Of a DNA stretch of 64,000 nucleotides, positions 20,702 through 27,952 are shown one piece after another. The stretch spans positions 124,001 to 188,000 of the forward strand of contig CAYWRK010000001.1 of the NCBI GenBank assembly GCA_964461065.1, in the 5' to 3' direction. The position numbers and the translations under genes are program-made. Position 1 is the first letter of the stretch. Every line of letters begins with the position of its first letter. Under the pieces are notes generated by a model that saw only the letters and a program-made list of their open reading frames with translations, was not told the origin of the DNA and searched no databases. This DNA is from UBA6898 sp964461065 (GTDB lineage Bacteria; Nitrospirota; Thermodesulfovibrionia; Thermodesulfovibrionales; UBA6898).

Positions 20702-21676
20702 CTATCTTGGCATTGCAGGAGGAGCAGATCTGCCTCCTGCGTTTGGCAGTTCTATCTTGCCAAGAAGTTCTCTGTTGATCTCGACTTTCAATGATGCTGC
20801 CAGCTTTTCGTAGAATTCCTTCTCTTTATGAGTCTTCTTCTCAAAGAAAAGTCGGCTTTGTATGATCTCCTTCACATCAAGAAGGGGACGGGTAACGCCT
20901 GCCTTCGTCTCCATAAGTTTTACGAGGTAATAGCCGTCAGAAGAAATGATCACCGGACTGACCTGCCCCGGTTCCTTCAGTGAAAAGATAGCATCCATCA
21001 CTTCATTTGACCACCTGGTATCAGAAGCCCCCTGCTTCATAAGCCCTGTATCGCCTCCCCGGTACCGACTCACCTGATCATCCGAGAATTTAACTGCCAC
21101 CGATCCAAAAGACAGGGTGGCACGATCAAGCATCATAGCCTCTGCTCTGGCATCTTCTGCTCTTTTCAGAAGCTCAGCTTTCTTTTCATCAGGGGCTTTT
21201 GCAGGAACTGATATCTTGATGACAGCAGCCCGAACCATCTGCGGGGTTGAATATTCTGAGGTGTGTTGATTATAGAAAGAGTGAATCTCATCCTCGGTAA
21301 CGGTTATTTTAGATAGTTCAGGTTCAAGATAGTCCTTGCGGTATTGATTGATAATTATCCGCTTAACCGCATTCAGGATTGAGGGCTTTTTGTCATATCC
21401 GTTCTTGATGGCCATGGCATAGAGAACCTCGGCCCTGACCATATCCTCAAGCAGCGCCTCTCGTTGCTCCGGTCTTTCAAAGCTGCCTGACTGGCCTGAT
21501 CCGACCTTCTCCATTTCGGCTTTAAGGTCTTGCTCCGAAATAATAGCATTGCCAACAATAGCTAAGGGGCTGATATTTTCAGCAACTGCAACATCTGTTC
21601 TGCTCCCCCACAGAATGACTATGCCACAGATCGCTACTGCTGCTCGCCCTGCCAGGATAGTTCTGCTAAATTTCAT
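20702..21676 (-). CDS. periplasmic parvulin-type peptidyl-prolyl isomerase (SurA/PrsA-like)
   Basis: The 324-residue product has an N-terminal hydrophobic signal (AAVAICGIVILWG). A SurA-like chaperone segment follows (VGNAIISEQDLKAEME, RAEVLYAMAIKNGYDKKP), then a parvulin PPIC domain at about residues 150-270 (STPQMVRAAVIKI, FSDDQVSRYRGGDTG, MDAIFSLKEPGQVSPVI, GYYLVKLME). The tail is rich in Gly, Ala and Pro. Parvulins accelerate prolyl cis-trans isomerisation and assist folding of exported proteins. This is the first gene after a strong promoter and leads a run of very large exported proteins, so a dedicated folding role is plausible. SD AGAGGAT precedes the ATG at 21676. Confidence 0.88.
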   Translation of the reverse strand: MKFSRTILAGRAAVAICGIVILWGSRTDVAVAENISPLAIVGNAIISEQDLKAEMEKVGSGQSGSFERPEQREALLEDMVRAEVLYAMAIKNGYDKKPSILNAVKRIIINQYRKDYLEPELSKITVTEDEIHSFYNQHTSEYSTPQMVRAAVIKISVPAKAPDEKKAELLKRAEDARAEAMMLDRATLSFGSVAVKFSDDQVSRYRGGDTGLMKQGASDTRWSNEVMDAIFSLKEPGQVSPVIISSDGYYLVKLMETKAGVTRPLLDVKEIIQSRLFFEKKTHKEKEFYEKLAASLKVEINRELLGKIELPNAGGRSAPPAMPR

Positions 21677-21819
21677 GTAATCCTCTCATTGAGACCAGAT
21701 GTTCGGGCCCCCTCACATCTGATTTCGTGGCATTAACAAGCTTCCCTGCACTATGACCTAAAGATACGAACATTACATAAGTTACTAACAAATAATGAAA
21801 TAAATTTAATCTTGATACG

Positions 21820-21847
21820 ATTATAGCATTCCAGGATTCAATGTCAA
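21820..21847 (-). promoter_or_regulatory. sigma70 promoter of the secreted-protein operon
   Basis: On the minus strand a perfect TTGACA (21847-21842) and a perfect TATAAT (21825-21820) are separated by 16 bp. Transcription would start near 21813 and leave a leader of about 137 nt before the isomerase gene. The leader contains a 7-bp hairpin (CAGATGT/ACATCTG) around a G-rich loop near 21690-21715; no known riboswitch is recognised. This is the only consensus promoter I see upstream of the minus-strand run ending at the left edge. Confidence 0.75.
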
Positions 21848-21932
21848 GACTTATCTGTTTTCATTTCTTCTCTTTCCATCTATGCGTCTTTGCCGGTTAC
21901 TGCTATACTCAGATCAAAAGGAGGAACAATAT

Positions 21933-22373
21933 ATGGATAAAGTCATCATCGCAGTTGATCTAGGACATTTCAAAGCTTACAAGGTAACCAAACAGGAGCA
22001 TGAGAGCGTAAAAATTCAACTCATAGAAAGCTATGATTCGATCGAAGCCCATGGAAAGTTAAGCGACAAAATGAGTGACACATCCGGCCGCTTCGGTATG
22101 GGAGGAGGCAAAAACGGGGCAGCAAAGGGATATGGAGAGCCCCACAACATAGAGCTTGAAATGGAAAAGAAAGCCGCAAAGCTTATTTCGAATGACATAA
22201 ATGCTATCATTAAAAAAGAGGGATCTCCCAAGTGGTACCTTGCAGCGAGCAAGATGATCAACAGCCAGATCCTCGAGAATCTTGATGCAGGCGTTAAAGC
22301 AAAGCTTGATAAAAACATCATGTCCAATCTAACAAAGACCGACAAATCAGACATCATGAAACACTTCGAATAA
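21933..22373 (+). CDS. host attachment-family protein
   Basis: I start this gene at the ATG at 21933, which has AAGGAGG 8 bases upstream; the frame extends further upstream without a ribosome site. The 146-residue product begins MDKVIIAVDLGHFKAYKV, has a Gly-rich centre (GRFGMGGGKNGAAKGYGEP) and ends with PKWYLAASKMINSQILENL and an LTKTDKSDIMKHF tail. This matches the layout of the Host_attach family, named for Agrobacterium proteins thought to be needed for attachment to host cells. The biochemical role of the family is not known. It is monocistronic, divergent from the secreted-protein operon. An extended -10-like TGCTATACT lies at 21901-21909. Confidence 0.65.
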   Translation: MDKVIIAVDLGHFKAYKVTKQEHESVKIQLIESYDSIEAHGKLSDKMSDTSGRFGMGGGKNGAAKGYGEPHNIELEMEKKAAKLISNDINAIIKKEGSPKWYLAASKMINSQILENLDAGVKAKLDKNIMSNLTKTDKSDIMKHFE

Positions 22374-22394
22374 TAGCTATTAACTGCCTAAATT

Positions 22395-22436
22395 AAAAGA
22401 ATAAAGACATGCATTTCAGTATGTCTTTATTCTTTT
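22395..22436. terminator. bidirectional intrinsic terminator
   Basis: Perfect 16-bp arms (22395-22410 and 22421-22436) flank a 10-base loop, with A-rich sequence on the left and T-rich on the right. It sits between the convergent host-attachment gene and the RNA methyltransferase gene and can serve both. Confidence 0.9.
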
Positions 22437-22450
22437 TTGCCAATACCCTG

Positions 22451-23608
22451 CTATTCGCCTCTGCTCTTCTTGCTCCCGCTATAGATTTCATATTCAAGCA
22501 AACGGCATTCAATCGGTCCATTAAAGAAAAGCATCTTTCTGCTGGACCGGAGACCTATCTTTTTGGACAGCTCAGGATTGCCGGTCAGGACATACCCCTT
22601 GTATCCCCTGCATTTCTGTTTCAGAAAGTCCCCTATCCTGCCATACACTTTCTCCAGTTCTGCCTCCTTACCCAGCCGCTCACCATACTCAGGGTTCATC
22701 ACAACAACGCCCCCTCCTTCAGGGATCTCTGCATCGGCAAAATCAGTCACACTGAATTCGATCAGGTGCTCCACACCTGCCGTGCGGGCATTTTTCATCG
22801 CAGCATCCACAGCCTCATCACTGATATCAGTAGCAATGATCCTGTTCTGCAGACCCTTCTTAACCTCAGTCTGGGCCTTGTTTCTTAATTCTTCCCAGGC
22901 ATGAGCATCGTAGCCCTTCAGGTGCATAAAACCAAAGTTGTTTCGGAGAATGGCTGCCGGTCTGTTCAGGCCAATGAGTGCGGCCTCTATTGCAAGTGTG
23001 CCGCTGCCACACATGGGATTTATAAAACAGCCGTTGTCATGCCACCCAGATGCCTTAACCATGGCGGCTGCAAGCGACTCCTGCAGAGGAGCCTTATACG
23101 GGATTTTGCGATATCCCCTTCTGGAGATCGGTTCCCCCGAAGTATCGATATAGATCCTGCAGTCCTCACCCTGCCAGTGGAGGTGAAACACCGCCCTGTT
23201 CCGCTCCGGCCCCGAGTCAGGCCGCTTATTAAACTTCTTCATGAATCGATCAACAATGGCATCCTTGCACTTCTGGCTTGCAAAACGCGTATTGTCAATG
23301 GTGGGCGTATCAACCGTTGACGTGATGCTGAAATACCCGTTCAAAGAAATGACCTCTTCCCAGGGGATTGTATGTATGTTCCGGTACAGCGCTTCAGGAT
23401 CTTCTGCGGCAAACTCAGCAACAAGAGAGAGCACTCTCAGCCCTGTCCTCAGCCGAAGATTAAGGTCCATGGCATCATGCAAGGTCCCCTCTGTCTCTAT
23501 GCCTGCCTGTGTTTTGAAGAAAATGGGGAAACCAAGCAGTGCTACTTCCTGCTCAAGATAATGGTCAACGCCGCGACTGCAAGTTATGAATATCCTGTTT
23601 TTTTTCAT
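22451..23608 (-). CDS. THUMP-domain 23S rRNA/RNA guanine-N2 methyltransferase (RlmL N-half/COG0116 family)
   Basis: The 385-residue protein has an N-terminal ferredoxin-like/THUMP region (residues 1-160, including DTSGEPISRRGYRK) followed by a Rossmann methyltransferase. The latter shows FINPMCGSGTLAIEAALIG (AdoMet motif I, about 195-215), IIATDISDEAVDAAMKNA and the catalytic-loop motif NPEYGERLG. The usual form of that last motif is NPPYGERLG, so one Pro is Glu here. Family members methylate guanine N2 in rRNA. The start lies 7 bp after the stop of the LOG-family gene, so it is the last gene of the acyl-CoA synthetase operon. No strong SD is visible; translation may depend on coupling. The exact target base is not decidable from sequence. 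Confidence 0.85.
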   Translation of the reverse strand: MKKNRIFITCSRGVDHYLEQEVALLGFPIFFKTQAGIETEGTLHDAMDLNLRLRTGLRVLSLVAEFAAEDPEALYRNIHTIPWEEVISLNGYFSITSTVDTPTIDNTRFASQKCKDAIVDRFMKKFNKRPDSGPERNRAVFHLHWQGEDCRIYIDTSGEPISRRGYRKIPYKAPLQESLAAAMVKASGWHDNGCFINPMCGSGTLAIEAALIGLNRPAAILRNNFGFMHLKGYDAHAWEELRNKAQTEVKKGLQNRIIATDISDEAVDAAMKNARTAGVEHLIEFSVTDFADAEIPEGGGVVVMNPEYGERLGKEAELEKVYGRIGDFLKQKCRGYKGYVLTGNPELSKKIGLRSSRKMLFFNGPIECRLLEYEIYSGSKKSRGE

Positions 23609-23615
23609 CTCATTA

Positions 23616-24305
23616 TCAGATGAACCGGTTTCCGGGCCGCTTCTTGGCCTTCATCTTAGGTCTGAGGTCGGCAAACACCCTGAAATGCTCATTGATGAGG
23701 AACCTCACCTCTTCCGGCTTATCGACAAGAGAAAAGAGAGCGAAGTCCTCCCGTTCGATCGTACCTTGTGCAATGAGCGTTTTTTTCATCCAGTCTATCA
23801 GCCCTTCCCAGTATTCAGACCCGTAGAGTATTATTGGAAATGACTTGATGCGCTTTGTCTGCACAAGAGTAAGCGCTTCGAAAAGTTCATCCATGGTTCC
23901 AAACCCGCCAGGGAAGATAATGTACGCAATGGCATATTTTATGAACATCAGTTTTCTGATGAAAAAGTAACGAAATGAAAGGCTGATATCCTGATATTTG
24001 TTCGGTACCTGCTCACTCGGTATTTCTATGTTCAGCCCTACAGAATGGGCCTTCCCTTTCTTTGCCCCCTTGTTCGCTCCCTCCATAATGCCCGGGCCGC
24101 CGCCCGTTATGATCGCAAAGCCGTCATCTGCAAGCTTTCGTGCCACGGTCACGGCATCGTCGTAATATTTATTGCCTGGTTTCAGCCGCGCACTGCCGAA
24201 AATAGTGACCGCCGGTCCGAGGTCATTGAGGGTCTCGAACCCTTCTACCAGCTCTGACTGGATTCTGAATACGCGCCATGTTTCAGATGTCTTAAGATCT
24301 TCCAT
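23616..24305 (-). CDS. LOG-family protein (TIGR00730, putative nucleotide phosphoribohydrolase)
   Basis: The 229-residue protein shows both signatures of the LOG family: GGGPGIMEGANKGA near residue 68 and PGGFGTMDELFE near residue 135. These make up the nucleotide-binding and hydrolytic site that releases a base from nucleoside 5'-monophosphates; plant and bacterial LOG enzymes act on cytokinin nucleotides, while the substrate in many bacteria is unknown. The older label 'lysine decarboxylase' for this family is not supported. SD AAGGAGAT precedes the ATG. It sits 14 bp after the DRTGG protein in a four-gene operon. Confidence 0.88.
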   Translation of the reverse strand: MEDLKTSETWRVFRIQSELVEGFETLNDLGPAVTIFGSARLKPGNKYYDDAVTVARKLADDGFAIITGGGPGIMEGANKGAKKGKAHSVGLNIEIPSEQVPNKYQDISLSFRYFFIRKLMFIKYAIAYIIFPGGFGTMDELFEALTLVQTKRIKSFPIILYGSEYWEGLIDWMKKTLIAQGTIEREDFALFSLVDKPEEVRFLINEHFRVFADLRPKMKAKKRPGNRFI

Positions 24306-24319
24306 GTAAACTATCTCCT

Positions 24320-25381
24320 TTATCTGCCCTTGAGTTCTTTTAACAGCCGTGCGATATCAAACTCTTTTTCCATGATCTCTTTTATCTTCTGGATCTTTTT
24401 CTGTTCCCTAATCCTGATCTTGCCTATTACTGACTCGATCTTCTGCACAGTCGCAAATGTGTCGTCATGCACCGAGATGATCGGCGTATTGGTCATCTTT
24501 GCCTTGCCGATGATCACGTCATTTGTATAGAGACCACCGGTCAGAATTATGCACCGGGTCGAGGTTTCGAGTGCAGCAAGCTGAATATCAGAGCGGTGAG
24601 CCCCCGTAATAACAGCCTTGTTCGGTGTCCGCCTGAAATATTTCAGCGCACTGTCAACATCCATAGCGCCGATCGAGAAGGATTCAATGAACTCATCCAG
24701 CCCTTCTTCACAACAGAGTACCTTGCCGCCGAGGATCTCGTTCAGCTGCCGCACGGTTATCGCATCAAGCAGCATATCCTTCTGGAGCGCGCCAAATACC
24801 GGAACTCCCTTTTTTTCGAGAAAAGGACGGACAGCATGCTTAATATGGTCCAGGACAGCCAACGGCACTTTATTGATCACGACACCCATAAAATCCTGGC
24901 CAAGCAGCTCCTTTGCACCAACAATGGCATCAAGGGAACTGTCGTTGTTCCAGGGCTCTACCATAAGCGTCCTTGCCTTAAGATGGCGGATAAGTTTCAG
25001 ATCATTAATACCAAAGGTTACTCCTTCATAAAGATCAGAAGCACCGTTGATCATCACAACATCTTTCTTGGTTATGGATGACAATGCTTTAGTAACTGCA
25101 TCGAACTTATCCGAGGGTTTGCCTTTCAGAAGATTATTCTGAAGTTCATAGCTCACCACAAAGGGAGATACTATCTCTGGAGGCTCGCTGATATCGAGCG
25201 ACGTCCTCAGAAACTCTGCGTCAGCATCAACGATTCTGCCTTCCTGTTCCAGGGGGATCTTGCCATACGGCTTGATATACCCGATCGAAAGACCCTTGTC
25301 TTTCAACATCAGACCGAGACCGAGCGTGATCAGGCTCTTGCCTGAGAATCCAGCGGTGGACGCTATATACAGGTAGTGCAT
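24320..25381 (-). CDS. phosphotransacetylase-like regulatory protein (P-loop AAA_26 plus DRTGG domain)
   Basis: The 353-residue product starts with a dethiobiotin-synthetase-like P-loop domain (STAGFSGKSLITLGLG, about residues 8-23; MINGASDLYEG; GVVINKVP) and continues with a DRTGG domain (GAMDVDSALKYFRRTPNKAVITGAHRSDIQ, about 235-330). It ends in a charged helical tail. This is the arrangement of the N-terminal regulatory half of long Pta enzymes, without the acetyltransferase domain. The ATG shares its first base with the stop of the acyl-CoA synthetase gene (TAATG), which strongly suggests coupling. A regulatory role in acetyl-CoA/acetate metabolism is inferred from this pairing. Confidence 0.82.
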   Translation of the reverse strand: MHYLYIASTAGFSGKSLITLGLGLMLKDKGLSIGYIKPYGKIPLEQEGRIVDADAEFLRTSLDISEPPEIVSPFVVSYELQNNLLKGKPSDKFDAVTKALSSITKKDVVMINGASDLYEGVTFGINDLKLIRHLKARTLMVEPWNNDSSLDAIVGAKELLGQDFMGVVINKVPLAVLDHIKHAVRPFLEKKGVPVFGALQKDMLLDAITVRQLNEILGGKVLCCEEGLDEFIESFSIGAMDVDSALKYFRRTPNKAVITGAHRSDIQLAALETSTRCIILTGGLYTNDVIIGKAKMTNTPIISVHDDTFATVQKIESVIGKIRIREQKKIQKIKEIMEKEFDIARLLKELKGR

Positions 25382-27486
25382 TACATACCTCCTTTATCTT
25401 CATGACTGAGGATGATCCTTGAGTCAAGGGCAACAGCCCCTTTATCGAATACAACAAGGGGATTAATATCGAGTTCATGTATCTCGGGAAAATCTGCGGC
25501 GAGCATCGAGAGTCTCACAATGCTCTGGACAATGGCATCAAGGTCAGCGGGCGGCTCTCCGCGCACGCCCTGAAGGAGCTGGATCGTCCTGATCTCATGG
25601 ATCATCTCGCGCGCCTCGGACAGGCTGACAGGCACGATCCTGAAAGAAACATCCTTCAAAACCTCGACATAGATCCCGCCAAGGCCGAACATAATCATAT
25701 GGCCAAAGGTCCTGTCAAAGGTGATACCAAGAATGACCTCTTTGCCCTTCGGCACTGTTTCATAAATAGTTACACCGCTGATGAACGCCTTTGGCATGAA
25801 TTTCCGGGCATTCAGGGTAATGGCAGTAAAGGCATCCTTAGCCTCTTTCTTCGAACTGATATTGAGTTTCACCCCGCCGATATCGGTCTTGTGCAGAATG
25901 TCAGGCGATGAGATCTTCATGACAACCGGAAATCCTATAGCAGCCGCAGCATTGGCAGCCTCGTTCGGCATTGTTGCCAGCTGCTTATTAGGGAACCTGA
26001 ACCCATAGTGCGTCAGGATCTCGCGCGCACTGTCCTCTGCAAACTGAATCTGATTGTTCTTGCGCGCAGTCCTGATGATCTGCGCAACAGCATCTCTGTT
26101 CACTTTAGGAGAGAAAGCCGGTTCATCTGCCTTCTTCTTCCAGAGTCCGTAGTTGTACAGCTTCCTGAATGACTTCACTGCCGGCTCAGGATAAGAAAAG
26201 TTCGTTATCGCTGCAGCCTTGAGCATGGCCACTGACGACCTCACCCTTTCTTCTCCCATGAAACTCGTGATCAGTGGCTTATCCGTTTTCTTCGACGATT
26301 CGATCACGATCTTTGCGGTCTCCTCAACATTCACCATTGCCTGCGGCGTCAGAATGATCAGCATGCCGTCCACATTCGGGTCATTGAGCGTGCGCTCGAT
26401 AACCGCAGCATATCGCTCAGACGTGGCATCCCCGATAATGTCAACCGGATTATAGAGAGACGCATTCTTCGGAAGCACTGCCATAAGCTGTTCGACCGTT
26501 TCCTTTGAAAGCTGCGGCAGATTGATGCCGAGCTTTTCTGCAGTATCTGCGGCGATGATGCCAGGGCCGCCCGCATTCGTAACAATAAGCAGATTGTTGC
26601 CTTTCGGAAGCTTGCCGGAATGGAATGCCAATGCCGACTCAAAAAGATCCTCTACGCCTTCTGCCCTGATAACTCCAGTCTGCTTGAATGCAGCGTTAAA
26701 GGCATTTTCAGACCCTGCAAGGGCACCGGTGTGCGACGATGCAGCGCGGGCTCCTGCCTGCGTGCCACCTGATTTGACAAGGATGATAGGCTTGATCTTC
26801 GTGGCTTTTTTTGCGATCTCAAGGAAGCGCCTGCCATCGACCACATCTTCGATATATCCGAGGATAATGTCAGTCTCAGGGTCCTGCATGAAATATTCAA
26901 TGAAGTCCGTCTCGTTCAGGTCAGCCTTGTTGCCGAGACTGATGAACTTTGAAAAACCGATCTTATTGCCGATAGCCCAGTCGAGTATCGCAATACCGAG
27001 AGCTCCGGACTGAGAGAAAAATGCGAGTCTGCCTTTCGGGAGCATGCCTGCTGCAAAGGTTGCATTCAGATCATTCGCTGTATTAATGATGCCGAGACAG
27101 TTGGGGCCGAGGATTCTGATATTGCCGGTTTTTGCAAGGGCTTTAAGTTCTTCCTCAAGCAGAATGCCTGCAGAGCCTGCCTCCTTGAATCCGGCGCTGA
27201 TTATGACCGCTGATCTGATCCCTCTCTTTATGCAATCACTGATACAGTCCGGCACCATGGCAGCAGGGATCGAGACAACAGCAAGGCCGATCTCATCCGT
27301 CACGTCAAAGATGCTTTTGTACGCCCTGATGCCGAGGATCTCGTCTGCTTTGGGGTTTATGGGATAGATCTTGCCCTGATATCCGAACTTCAGCAGGTTA
27401 TTCAGGATAGCAAAGCCGACCTTCTGGGTGTCCTGCGACGCGCCGATAACAGCAACCGACTCTGGATAGAACAGTGTATCAAGCAT
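25381..27486 (-). CDS. ADP-forming acetate/acyl-CoA synthetase, alpha-beta fusion
   Basis: The 701-residue protein carries, in order, a CoA-binding Rossmann domain (FYPESVAVIGASQDTQKVGF, residues 5-25; ILGPNCLGIINT), the ligase-CoA domain with the phospho-histidine region (ASSHTGALAG, about 245) and a C-terminal ATP-grasp domain (about 475-700; FPVVMKISSPDILHKTDIGG, VILGITFDRTFGHMIMFGLGG). Such enzymes convert acyl-CoA, ADP and phosphate to acid, CoA and ATP, or the reverse. The fused order matches single-chain forms of anaerobes. No SD precedes the ATG; a -10-like TATGAT lies 7 bases upstream. It heads the operon with the DRTGG protein, LOG and RNA methyltransferase genes. Acyl substrate range cannot be told. 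Confidence 0.9.
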   Translation of the reverse strand: MLDTLFYPESVAVIGASQDTQKVGFAILNNLLKFGYQGKIYPINPKADEILGIRAYKSIFDVTDEIGLAVVSIPAAMVPDCISDCIKRGIRSAVIISAGFKEAGSAGILLEEELKALAKTGNIRILGPNCLGIINTANDLNATFAAGMLPKGRLAFFSQSGALGIAILDWAIGNKIGFSKFISLGNKADLNETDFIEYFMQDPETDIILGYIEDVVDGRRFLEIAKKATKIKPIILVKSGGTQAGARAASSHTGALAGSENAFNAAFKQTGVIRAEGVEDLFESALAFHSGKLPKGNNLLIVTNAGGPGIIAADTAEKLGINLPQLSKETVEQLMAVLPKNASLYNPVDIIGDATSERYAAVIERTLNDPNVDGMLIILTPQAMVNVEETAKIVIESSKKTDKPLITSFMGEERVRSSVAMLKAAAITNFSYPEPAVKSFRKLYNYGLWKKKADEPAFSPKVNRDAVAQIIRTARKNNQIQFAEDSAREILTHYGFRFPNKQLATMPNEAANAAAAIGFPVVMKISSPDILHKTDIGGVKLNISSKKEAKDAFTAITLNARKFMPKAFISGVTIYETVPKGKEVILGITFDRTFGHMIMFGLGGIYVEVLKDVSFRIVPVSLSEAREMIHEIRTIQLLQGVRGEPPADLDAIVQSIVRLSMLAADFPEIHELDINPLVVFDKGAVALDSRIILSHEDKGGM

Positions 27487-27493
27487 GCTTCAA

Positions 27494-27522
27494 ATCATAC
27501 TAAAGAACAGGGCCGATAGCAA
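27494..27522 (-). promoter_or_regulatory. sigma70-type promoter of the acyl-CoA synthetase operon
   Basis: On the minus strand TTGCTA (27522-27517) and TATGAT (27499-27494) are 17 bp apart. Only 7 bases separate the -10 from the ATG at 27486, so the transcript would start at or beside the start codon. Confidence 0.55.
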
Positions 27523-27629
27523 GGACGCAGCTGATATGCATATTGACAGACAACAGCGTGACAGACGTCTCTTTATGAGTTCTCATGAAGGAAAGAATAA
27601 GACCATCTCGTAGTAAGCCGTAAGAATAA

Positions 27630-27655
27630 CGCTTTCTTTAATCAGTGAGAAAGCG
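27630..27655 (-). terminator. probable terminator downstream of tatA
   Basis: An 8-bp perfect stem (CGCTTTCT/AGAAAGCG) with a 10-base loop lies about 55 bp past the tatA stop. On the minus strand it is followed by TTATTCTT, a moderate U tract. The rest of the 27487-27709 stretch shows no gene. Confidence 0.5.
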
Positions 27656-27709
27656 AAATAAACATTGCCATCTCTTTTATAGAGACTACCAAAAGAAGCA
27701 GCACTCCAG

Positions 27710-27883
27710 CTATTTGCTTTCTATCTTCTCCTTCTCCTCTGTTACTCCCTCGGTTATGCCCTTTTTGAAATTCTTAATAGCCTGACCGAGGCTTTTCCCC
27801 GCATCTGGCAGCTTGCTGGGTCCGAAGAAGACTAGCGCTATCACCACTACAACGATCATCTCAGGTAATCCAAGTCCGAACAT
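27710..27883 (-). CDS. tatA: twin-arginine translocase subunit TatA/E
   Basis: This 57-residue gene starts at an ATG with an ideal AAGGAGG upstream. The product reads MFGLGLPEMIVVVVIALVFF followed by GPSKLPDAGKSLGQAIKNFKKG and a charged tail. One N-terminal membrane helix, the hinge FGPSKLP and the amphipathic helix are the hallmarks of TatA, which forms the pore for folded proteins at the inner membrane. It stands apart from tatBC, between the RNase E/G gene and the acyl-CoA synthetase operon. Confidence 0.92.
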   Translation of the reverse strand: MFGLGLPEMIVVVVIALVFFGPSKLPDAGKSLGQAIKNFKKGITEGVTEEKEKIESK

Positions 27884-27952
27884 TATTCCTCCTTATCAAA
27901 CGCTGATTTATCCTAACTTTAATACAGATGACGCCACGAAAGCAAAAGCAGA

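Noticed and set aside
21677..21813. Possible c-di-GMP or other riboswitch in the operon leader
   Set aside because: Only one short hairpin is seen; the conserved core of the c-di-GMP class I element is absent.
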